Origin: JAVBQL01 sp031549085
Lineage (GTDB): Bacteria > Spirochaetota > GWE2-31-10 > MWDO01
Assembly: GCA_031549085.1 (NCBI GenBank)
Contig: JAVBQL010000033.1
Coordinates: 1 to 7,259 of the forward strand
Direction of reading: 5' to 3'
Length of the DNA: 7,259 nucleotides
In this document: piece after piece, positions 1-5,749 of the stretch
Numbering within the stretch: position 1 is the stretch's first letter
How the letters are laid out: each line of letters opens with the position of its first letter
Position numbers and translations under genes: made by a program
The notes under the pieces: model-generated
Told to the model about the DNA's origin: nothing
What the model saw: the letters and a program-made list of their open reading frames with translations, nothing else
Database searches by the model: none

Positions 1-68
1 ATTTTAGAGATATAGAAGATTTTATTAATATGCTTAGCGAAGCGGTAAAGAGAACAAATAGTATATAA
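1..68 (+). CDS. C-terminal end of an upstream protein (partial, possibly the X family)
   Basis: The frame beginning at base 3 is open from the window edge and encodes FRDIEDFINMLSEAVKRTNSI before a TAA at 66-68, so only the last 21 complete codons are visible. The peptide looks helical and amphipathic and does not resemble the C-termini of the peptidase-like proteins (ending in KKI) or of the WG-repeat proteins. It ends 107 bases before the first peptidase-like gene. The other live gene of that kind is preceded by a damaged X gene, so by position this is plausibly the tail of an X-family gene like the one starting at 6881. That cannot be tested here because the intact X gene runs off the other end of the window before its C-terminus. 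It is called coding from position and the open frame only. Confidence 0.5.
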   Translation, partial: FRDIEDFINMLSEAVKRTNSI

Positions 69-103
69 CCTACAATCAATCTTTTCTAGATATATAACAG
101 ATA

Positions 104-119
104 GTTTTTTTAAAAAAAC
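104..119. other. Perfect 16-bp T7/A7 palindrome
   Basis: The sequence reads G, seven T, seven A, C and is its own reverse complement. It lies 36 bases after the stop of the upstream partial gene and 56 bases before the first complete gene. The A/T tract would be stiff or bent DNA. As RNA it could fold only as a poor hairpin with almost no loop, so a terminator role is weak. An AT-rich promoter-proximal element is equally possible. No similar palindrome is present before the paralogous gene at 3722. Confidence 0.3.
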
Positions 120-138
120 AATAATTTAAACAATCAAT

Positions 139-175
139 AAAAATAAAAATACTCAAACTTTGAAGGTTAATAAAT
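139..175 (+). promoter_or_regulatory. Conserved leader and ribosome binding site of A1
   Basis: This leader aligns almost base for base with 3686-3721 ahead of the paralogous gene at 3722. Both share a run of A/T followed by ACTCAAA, then (G)AAGG as Shine-Dalgarno, then a TTRATAA spacer before ATG. The GAAGG at 162-166 lies 9 bases from the ATG at 176. Conservation of the leader together with the first codons fixes the start codon and shows that the two genes were duplicated with their translation signals. No convincing -35/-10 pair is visible upstream. Confidence 0.6.
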
Positions 176-2005
176 ATGGATGATAAATCAAAAGAGGAAT
201 TATTACAATATAGTGATGACCCAATAATAAAAGAGATAAATAGAGAAGTAATTCAAGGTATCTATTACTCTTGGTTAGAGGAGTTTGATCGATACAATTC
301 AATAAGCAAATATAAGAAATTAAGAGCACTGCCAGGTGGACTTATGGAGTGTTCAGAGATAATGTACTTCAACTATATGAAAAAGATGACACAAGAGGAG
401 ATATTAAATTACTATAGAAAGAAAATAAGAGGCAATACCACTAAATATTTAGATATAAAAACATCTCTTTTTGTTATTAATGCTGTGGATAAAGAAGTAA
501 TTTTTTCTCCTGTTGATAAAATAAAGTTTAGTGCTCCACATTTTGGATTTACAGGTCCATTTGCATTAACTGATAGAGAGAGAGATGCAATAATAGATAG
601 GATCAATGGTAAAGAGATAGAAGCTTCCTCAAGTAGAAGCAATATTCCTATATTTTATCAAAATAGTGAAGAAGTTAGTATAATTAAGAATGGGGAAAAT
701 GTAATGGGGTCTGGGTGCCATTTTATAAGTATAGTGTATGGAGTATCTCAATTAATAGGATTTAATTTTACCGCTGACGAGATAAAGAGAATAGCAGAAG
801 ATTGCTTTGATGAAGGGTTTGTAAGTCCAAGTGATATGCTAGTTATTAAGCATAAAGAACTTGTAAGATATATCTTTGAAAAAATAGGGATTAAAGTCGA
901 TGTCGAACTTAATGGTGGTTGGAATAATACTATTAAGAACGCAAATAAAAAAGAGTATGCAGAGCTTGACAAATATGTATTAGAAATTAAGAAAATTGAA
1001 AAAGAAACAAATCCTAAATTAACAAGTGATATAGAGAAGCTTGAAAGAGATAATGCTCAATTAGAAAATGATAAAAAAAAGCTTGAAAAAAATAATATAT
1101 CATTAGAAAACGAGATGAAAGAAGTAATAAGAAGAGGTAGTTTATCAACAGAAAATATAGAAAAATCTATAGAAAATAGTGATTTGTTGTGGATTTTATT
1201 AGAAAAAGAACTTGTAAAAACTATAGGACGATTTATAGATGAGATGAGGTTTTTTAGAAGGAATAACACACCATTATTGAGTAATATAGTAAACTTTAAT
1301 AGAAATGGTGCTTTTATAGAAAAAGCTATTAGAAATGCTTTTCAAGGTAAAAAAATATCAGAAATGAAAATTTCTATAACTGGAATAAGAGAGCTTAAGA
1401 GTAGAAACAAATCGTTTATAGAAGATAGTTTGAAAAGAATTAAGGATAATATTAAGTTATTTGATTATATATTGGATTATATGAAAGAATTAAATTTGAA
1501 CTATGAATCATTAACAAATATTATAAAACAATTTAAAAAAGAGAGTGAGTCTTTAGAAATAGATATAAAAAAACTAAATGAGAAGATTGAATCTCTAATG
1601 AATAAAATGGAGAAAATTATAGAAAATAGAGAGTTATTTATAAGTAATGAAAAGAAGATTGCTGAAAATAAAGGTTCAATAGAAAGTAATGAAGAAACAA
1701 TTAAGTGGAATAATAAATTAGTAAAAAAAAATATAGAGGAAATAAAAATATTGCGAGATAGTATAGCTGCTAAAACAGAGTTGTATGCTCCATTTTTAAA
1801 TAGTGCTAAAAATAATGCATCATCTACCTTTGTTATCAAGTATGTACACTCTGCAAGAACTAAATATGGAACTCACTTTATACTTGCTGATAAAGATGGG
1901 AATACAATATATGATCCAACACGTGGATTTGAAGAAGGTTTGAAAAATGGTTTTAAACTTTATGAGATAAGAACCTTTAAAATAAGCAATCCAAAGAAAA
2001 TATAG
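176..2005 (+). CDS. A1: coiled-coil protein with split C39/papain-like peptidase signature
   Basis: This 609-aa protein has no signal peptide or membrane segment. Residues 1-150 form a domain conserved with the paralog at 3722 (YSDDPIIK near the start, IMYFNYMK, DAIIDRIN). A half-site then resembles the N-terminal part of C39-like cysteine peptidases: FYQ with Gln162, then a Gly-Cys pair with Cys181 in GCHFIS. Residues about 283-318 and 451-540 are heptad-like, rich in Lys, Glu, Asn, Leu and Ile, and predict coiled coils. The C-terminal half-site has His567 in THFILAD and Asp580 in YDPT, the expected His and Asp spacing of this fold. Cys and His are 386 residues apart, far more than in an ordinary C39-like domain, so the coiled coil appears inserted within the catalytic fold. 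The start is supported by GAAGG and by the paralog. B1 follows 86 bases downstream. Peptidase activity is inferred from motifs only; the GC...HF...YDP pattern also recalls Borrelia DUF261 proteins as I remember them. No function is established. Confidence 0.7.
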   Translation: MDDKSKEELLQYSDDPIIKEINREVIQGIYYSWLEEFDRYNSISKYKKLRALPGGLMECSEIMYFNYMKKMTQEEILNYYRKKIRGNTTKYLDIKTSLFVINAVDKEVIFSPVDKIKFSAPHFGFTGPFALTDRERDAIIDRINGKEIEASSSRSNIPIFYQNSEEVSIIKNGENVMGSGCHFISIVYGVSQLIGFNFTADEIKRIAEDCFDEGFVSPSDMLVIKHKELVRYIFEKIGIKVDVELNGGWNNTIKNANKKEYAELDKYVLEIKKIEKETNPKLTSDIEKLERDNAQLENDKKKLEKNNISLENEMKEVIRRGSLSTENIEKSIENSDLLWILLEKELVKTIGRFIDEMRFFRRNNTPLLSNIVNFNRNGAFIEKAIRNAFQGKKISEMKISITGIRELKSRNKSFIEDSLKRIKDNIKLFDYILDYMKELNLNYESLTNIIKQFKKESESLEIDIKKLNEKIESLMNKMEKIIENRELFISNEKKIAENKGSIESNEETIKWNNKLVKKNIEEIKILRDSIAAKTELYAPFLNSAKNNASSTFVIKYVHSARTKYGTHFILADKDGNTIYDPTRGFEEGLKNGFKLYEIRTFKISNPKKI

Positions 2006-2029
2006 TTAATAGATGTTTATAAATATCCT

Positions 2030-2059
2030 TTGACAAGTAAGATTTATTGTATTTATAAT
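2030..2059 (+). promoter_or_regulatory. Consensus sigma70 promoter for B1
   Basis: A perfect -35 TTGACA at 2030-2035 and a perfect -10 TATAAT at 2054-2059 are separated by 18 bp. Transcription would begin near 2066, leaving a leader of about 26 bases that contains AAGGA (2081-2085), 6 bases before the ATG at 2092. B1 should therefore be transcribed strongly on its own even though it closely follows A1. The paralogous B2 gene has TTGACA in the equivalent place. Confidence 0.75.
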
Positions 2060-2091
2060 AGAAGAGATAAAACTTTTTTTAAGGATATGCT

Positions 2092-3090
2092 ATGAAAAGT
2101 AGACTTCTCTATATATCTATATTGCTCTTCTTAACAACAGCAATATATGTAGAAGGTGCTGATGGTGATCATTTAGAATCCAAAGAGCTGAATGGTAAAT
2201 GGGGATATGTTGAAACAATGGGGGAGATAATTATTCCGTTTATCTATCAAGAAGCAGAAACATATTTTGGAGATGGAGTAGCTGCTGTTAAATTAAATGA
2301 TAAATGGGGATACATTGATAAGAATAATGGTATAGTTATTCCATTTGTCTATCAGGAAGCAAAAACTTTCGATGAAGGGTTAGCAGCTGTTAAATTAAAT
2401 GACAAGTGGGGATATATTGATAAAAATAATAATACAGTTATTCCATTTATCTATCAGAAATCTGAGAGGTTTTGCGAAGGATTGGCGGCTGTTAAATTAA
2501 ATAATAAGTGGGGATATATTGATAGAAATAATAAAAGGAGAGTTCCTTTTATATATGATCGTGTTGATTCGTTATTTTCTAATGGACTTACAGTAGTTGG
2601 TGTTGGTAAAAATTACTCTGAAATGAGATATGGAGTAATTAGGAAAACGGGACATTTGATCGCCCCTATTATATATGATAGTATCAATATAGGTATATTT
2701 AGAAAAGATATAATAGCTAAATTTGATGGTAAGTATGGAGTTTTAGATAGGAGGATGGAGAAGATTATTATTCCATTTATTTATGATTATATCAACCTAC
2801 CTGATGATTATTATTATTATAATTCTGATTCTGATTATGCAGCAAAAAATCTTGTAGAAGTAGGAATATTTGTGGAAGATCATTTTAAGTATGGAATTAT
2901 TGATAGAGAGCAGAATATCGTTGTTCCTCCTATTTATGACTCTCTTCATTTTCTAAGTGAAGTGTGGTATATTGCAAAAGTCGAAATAGATGGGGAAAAA
3001 GGATTTATTGATAGAGACTACAACTTTGAATCTGAAGAGGACTATAATGCTACCATCAAAAGGTGGATGGAAAAAGAGGGTAAGGAATAG
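2092..3090 (+). CDS. B1: secreted WG-repeat protein
   Basis: This 332-aa protein begins with a signal peptide: Lys and Arg at residues 2-4, a hydrophobic core at about 5-20, and likely cleavage near VEG|A at 22-23. No lipobox Cys is present, so it should be a soluble or surface-associated exported protein. The rest is a run of WG-type repeats (KWG_Leptospira/WG_beta_rep families), each reading roughly KWGYIDKNN, VIPFIYDEA, then a short EGLAAVKLN link. Trp37, Trp72, Trp106 and Trp140 mark four canonical units. RYG (Tyr180), KYG (Tyr215), KYG (Tyr267) and EKG (303-304) mark four degenerate ones, giving eight in all. Units two to four have a 34-aa (102-nt) period. Such repeats are thought to make beta-rich binding folds; a ligand is not evident. 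AAGGA at 2081-2085 supports the start. Promoter, position after an A gene and the post-gene block all match those of B2. No enzyme motif is seen. Confidence 0.85.
   Translation: MKSRLLYISILLFLTTAIYVEGADGDHLESKELNGKWGYVETMGEIIIPFIYQEAETYFGDGVAAVKLNDKWGYIDKNNGIVIPFVYQEAKTFDEGLAAVKLNDKWGYIDKNNNTVIPFIYQKSERFCEGLAAVKLNNKWGYIDRNNKRRVPFIYDRVDSLFSNGLTVVGVGKNYSEMRYGVIRKTGHLIAPIIYDSINIGIFRKDIIAKFDGKYGVLDRRMEKIIIPFIYDYINLPDDYYYYNSDSDYAAKNLVEVGIFVEDHFKYGIIDREQNIVVPPIYDSLHFLSEVWYIAKVEIDGEKGFIDRDYNFESEEDYNATIKRWMEKEGKE
2281..2520 (+). repeat. Tandem 102-nt repeats inside B1
   Basis: The segment coding for AAVKLN-(D/N)KWGYID recurs exactly every 102 nt: the AAT codon that ends VKLN closes at 2298, 2400 and 2502. 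The Trp codons lie at 2305, 2407 and 2509. The copies are very similar at DNA level around GTTAAATTAAAT and TGGGGATA, so unit gain or loss by slippage or unequal recombination is plausible. Confidence 0.75.
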
Positions 3091-3099
3091 ATATAAAAA

Positions 3100-3137
3100 A
3101 TATTAAGAATTAACACATCAATAAAAAAAATCTTTTA
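3100..3137 (+). repeat. Conserved post-B block, copy 1
   Basis: Thirty-eight bases starting 10 bases after the B1 stop match 6758-6795, after B2, at 35 of 38 positions by hand alignment (ATATTAAGAATTAACA is identical in both). Flanking bases diverge on both sides. No good stem-loop is visible within it, so an intrinsic terminator is not shown. It could be a processing signal, a remnant of coding or leader sequence, or a recombination end point. The scar gene begins shortly after it. Confidence 0.6.
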
Positions 3138-3150
3138 ATTTTAACTATTC

Positions 3151-3635
3151 AATTTTTACCTACTGCTAAAAATAATGCTTTATCTAGCTTTGTTATCAAG
3201 TATGTACACACTGAAAACACTGAATATAAAACTCACTTTGTGCTTGCAGATAAAGGTGGAACAAATGCATATGATCCAACACTTGGATTTGAGAAAAAAT
3301 TGATGAATGGCTTTAAACTTTATGAGATAAGAGCTTTTAGAGTAATAAACCCAATAGCTGAAGAAGAGATTGAAAGTAATAAAGAAGAAAACAGCAGCTT
3401 TGGTGATTTGGGAGAGGTCTCCCGTGTTGCTACTGGCTGGAAGGATATACTTGATATAATAAGAGGAAGTTCTGATGTTACATCTTCAAGTGAATCTTTA
3501 TCTATGGAGGAAAAACTATTAAATGGCGAAGGGGACTCCATAAACCTCGACTCTTTTAGTGAGTTTAACGATAACCTCAACAGTACAAATTCTTCAACAT
3601 TATATAATTTTACTTCATATTTTTATGCTGATTAA
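3151..3635 (+). pseudogene. Scar: A-family C-terminus fused in frame to X-family N-terminal region
   Basis: Homology starts at about 3151, where AATTTTTACCTACTGC is identical to a stretch inside A2 near 5455. It continues in one frame with FLPTAKNN, VIKYVH, THFVLAD (His codon 3234-3236) and AYDPT (Asp codon 3273-3275), then KLYEIRAFRVINP. At that Pro codon the frame passes straight into PIAEEEIES, FGDLGE, SRVA and INLDS, which match the X gene at 6881. After FNDNLNS it departs from X and ends at TAA 3635. The A Cys half, the coiled coil and a B gene are all missing. The frame is open back to 3114 but has no ATG. The only start candidate, GTG at 3240, falls inside the His motif (just after its HF) and has no Shine-Dalgarno sequence. 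A nonfunctional deletion scar is most likely; an expressed fusion from a rare start is less likely. Confidence 0.75.
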
Positions 3636-3685
3636 AATAGAAATAACTTACATTTCTTTTAAAAACTAGAATAATTAAATATCTT

Positions 3686-3721
3686 AAAAAATAAAAACAC
3701 TCAAATTTTAAGGATTGATAA
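3686..3721 (+). promoter_or_regulatory. Conserved leader and ribosome binding site of A2
   Basis: This is the counterpart of 139-175: an A/T run, ACTCAAA, then AAGGA (3710-3714) 7 bases before the ATG at 3722. The two leaders differ at only a few positions, while sequence further upstream is much less similar. This supports the start chosen for A2 and suggests shared translational control of the A genes. Confidence 0.6.
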
Positions 3722-5659
3722 ATGGATGATGAATCAAAAAAAGGATTACAATATAGTGATGATCCAATAATAAAAGATATCAATAGAGAAGTAATTTGGG
3801 GTATCTATTACTCTTGGATTGGAAGATTTGACAGATATAATGCAGAGAGTCAATATGATCAAATTGATGCAATACCTAACAATCTTTTGCAAGGTTCAAA
3901 GATAATGTACTTCAACTATATGAAGTGCTTAAATGAAAAGGATCTTATAAATCATTATTTAGAGAGGATACAAGATAATATAGATAGATATGTGGGTATG
4001 ACATCATTATATTTTACTATTAATTATGTAGAGAAAAAAGTTGTTTTTTCCCCACCACTTCAACATAAAAATTTTTTAGGCATGGGTTTTTTATTAAAAT
4101 TAACAGATAAAGAAAAAGATGCCATAATAGATAGGATAAATAGCAAAAAAGTAGGCTTACCTACAAATATGAATGGTGTTCCTACATTTTATCAAACCAG
4201 CCCAGAGGTTATGATAAATAGATATGTAAAGAAGAGAGATAAAAATGGAAAGTATATAAAAGATAAAAAAGGAAACTTCATTGAAGAATATAAAAATGTA
4301 ATGAAAGAGTGGGGATGTTATTTTATCAGTATAGTATATGGTGTATCTCAATTGATAGGGTATAATTTTACTGCTGAAGAGATAAAAATATTAGCAAATG
4401 AGGCATATGCTAAAGGTTATATAGGCGAGGATATGGAAGTTGGGGCACAACAGGAAGAGCTTGTAAAATATATTTTTAAGAGGATTGGCTTTGATGTTAG
4501 TGTCGATGCTGTTGAGGTTAAGGTTAGAGCTGAAGATAAGAATGAGGCAAGAGTTAATATGGAGGTTGAATCTAAAGGAAGACATGATAAAACTATTCAG
4601 GAGGCAAATGAAGCTGCATATGAGGCAATTGATCAATGTTTAAAAAAAATTATAGGACTCAAAAATAAAAATATAGCATTAAATGATGATAATATAAAGC
4701 TTAAAAAAGATAATGATTTATTAAAAAATGATAAAGTAAAATTTAATGGAAATGGTTTAACATTAGAAAAGGGCATAAAAGAAGTTATGCAGTATGATAA
4801 ATTATTATTAAAAAGTATAGAGAAGATTTTAATAGGTATTGAACCATTAATAAGAGAGTTAAGTGAATCTAAAAAAAATGTTGGAGTATTAAAAGATCAT
4901 ATAGAAAATTTTAAGGGAAATAGTGTCTCATTACTATATGATATGCGGCAATTTGGGGAAAATAATGATTTAATAATGGATAGCATCAAATCTTTTTATA
5001 AAAAAAATGAATTATCAGTAATCAGTTTGCCTATCATTGATGTAGAGAAATTTAAAAATAGTAGAAGATCATTAATTAAAAATATTGAAGAAACAGTTAA
5101 ATATAATAGTGAGTTCCTAGATTATATAGACAAATTTATATTAGATGATGCTACATTAATGAGAATAGTAGAAAAACTTAAGAATAATAATAAATCCTTA
5201 CAAGAGAATATAAAAAATATTATAGTAGATGAAAGTAAAAAAAATAGAACTAATGAGTTGGTAAGTAGGATAGAAAAATTTATAGAAAATAGTAAATCGT
5301 TGATGAGTATTGAAAAAGAAATTATCAAAAATGTAGAGTCAATAAAAAATAATAATGAAAAAATTAATCAAAATATACAACTAATAGGAAGATATGAAAA
5401 AAGCATAGACAAATTACAAAAAGGTGCGGCTGATAATGAAGAGTTGTATAAAAAATTTTTACCTACTGCAGAAAACATCTCATCTACTTTTGTTATTAAG
5501 AAAGTACATTCTACTATAATTGGTGATCATTTTGTACTTGCTAATAAAGATGGAGAGACAAAGTATGATCCAACACCTGGATTGGAAAAAAATCCAAATT
5601 ATGTCTATAAACTTTATGAAATAAGAACCTTTAAGGTAATAATAAATAAGAAAATCTAA
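3722..5659 (+). CDS. A2: coiled-coil protein with split C39/papain-like peptidase signature
   Basis: This 645-aa paralog of A1 has no signal peptide. The N-terminal domain is conserved (YSDDPIIKDINREVI, IMYFNYMK, DAIIDRIN at about 1-150). Catalytic-type residues follow in the same order: Gln158 in VPTFYQ, Cys199 in WGCYFIS, His603 in DHFVLA and Asp616 in YDPT, with 404 residues between Cys and His. An extra Lys/Asp/Gly-rich stretch between Gln158 and Cys199 widens that gap to 41 residues against 19 in A1, and there is another insertion soon after the Cys domain. Residues about 314-357 and 480-585 look like coiled coil but share little sequence with A1 beyond composition. Ends are thus conserved and the middle is diverged. 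It starts 86 bases after the scar gene, and a terminator-like hairpin overlaps its stop. C39-like fold is an inference from motif order; substrate and activity are unknown. Confidence 0.7.
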   Translation: MDDESKKGLQYSDDPIIKDINREVIWGIYYSWIGRFDRYNAESQYDQIDAIPNNLLQGSKIMYFNYMKCLNEKDLINHYLERIQDNIDRYVGMTSLYFTINYVEKKVVFSPPLQHKNFLGMGFLLKLTDKEKDAIIDRINSKKVGLPTNMNGVPTFYQTSPEVMINRYVKKRDKNGKYIKDKKGNFIEEYKNVMKEWGCYFISIVYGVSQLIGYNFTAEEIKILANEAYAKGYIGEDMEVGAQQEELVKYIFKRIGFDVSVDAVEVKVRAEDKNEARVNMEVESKGRHDKTIQEANEAAYEAIDQCLKKIIGLKNKNIALNDDNIKLKKDNDLLKNDKVKFNGNGLTLEKGIKEVMQYDKLLLKSIEKILIGIEPLIRELSESKKNVGVLKDHIENFKGNSVSLLYDMRQFGENNDLIMDSIKSFYKKNELSVISLPIIDVEKFKNSRRSLIKNIEETVKYNSEFLDYIDKFILDDATLMRIVEKLKNNNKSLQENIKNIIVDESKKNRTNELVSRIEKFIENSKSLMSIEKEIIKNVESIKNNNEKINQNIQLIGRYEKSIDKLQKGAADNEELYKKFLPTAENISSTFVIKKVHSTIIGDHFVLANKDGETKYDPTPGLEKNPNYVYKLYEIRTFKVIINKKI

Positions 5660-5688
5660 ACAGTTTAGTGTTTAGATAATATTTTTTT
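5654..5688 (+). terminator. Intrinsic terminator-like hairpin after A2
   Basis: ATCTAAAC (5654-5661) pairs perfectly with GTTTAGAT (5670-5677) around an 8-base loop. Four bases later comes a run of seven T (5682-5688). The stem overlaps the A2 stop codon at 5657-5659. The stem is AT-rich and the T run is slightly offset, so termination may be partial. The end of the T run doubles as the start of the B2 -35 element. Confidence 0.5.
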
Positions 5689-5715
5689 GACAAAAAAATA
5701 TAAAATGTTTATAGC
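5687..5715 (+). promoter_or_regulatory. Promoter for B2
   Basis: TTGACA at 5687-5692 is a perfect -35. A -10 candidate, TATAGC at 5710-5715 after 17 bp, matches four of six consensus bases. The location corresponds to the consensus promoter of B1, and the preceding bases (TGTTTA, then ATAT) are also similar between the two. The -10 falls across the left arm and loop of the inverted repeat at 5697-5736. The -35 is convincing, the -10 less so. Confidence 0.5.
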
Positions 5716-5736
5716 TAATTATAAACATTTTATATT
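5697..5736. promoter_or_regulatory. Perfect 17-bp inverted repeat upstream of B2
   Basis: Bases 5697-5713 and 5720-5736 are exact reverse complements around the 6-base spacer GCTAAT. The element overlaps the -10 region and ends 1 base before the Shine-Dalgarno AGGAG (5738-5742). It could be an operator for a dimeric regulator, or an RNA hairpin presenting or hiding the ribosome binding site. On the minus strand the hairpin would be followed by seven T, so it could also terminate antisense transcription. B1 has no equivalent. Confidence 0.6.
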
Positions 5737-5749
5737 CAGGAGATAAGTT

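Noticed and set aside
70..98. Possible promoter for A1 (TATAAC at 93-98)
   Set aside because: The base positions 17 bp upstream (CTACAA) match the -35 consensus poorly, so there is no basis to call it.
1501..1839. 112-codon minus-strand frame, and similar Phe/Ser/Leu/Ile-rich minus frames throughout the A genes
   Set aside because: They are reverse shadows of Lys/Asn/Glu-rich coiled-coil sequence in AT-rich DNA; none has a convincing start signal or family resemblance.
2023..2088. ATATCCTT (2023-2030) and AAGGATAT (2081-2088) as an operator or hairpin around the B1 promoter
   Set aside because: Only 8 bp with 50 bases between the arms, one of which is simply the Shine-Dalgarno region; chance is a sufficient explanation.
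2281..2520. Regularly spaced repeats as a CRISPR array
   Set aside because: The repeats are in frame within a coding sequence, have a 102-nt period and encode the WG motif; the 'spacers' are homologous to one another.
3240..3635. Treating this as an intact gene starting at GTG 3240
   Set aside because: The homologous frame runs upstream of the GTG to about 3151. The GTG falls within the His motif, just after its HF, and no Shine-Dalgarno sequence precedes it. A truncated remnant explains the sequence better.
3644..3672. Possible promoter for A2 (TAGAAT at 3667-3672)
   Set aside because: The -10 is acceptable but no -35 lies at proper spacing; CTTACA at 3647-3652 is only 14 bp away. Such matches are frequent in this AT-rich DNA.
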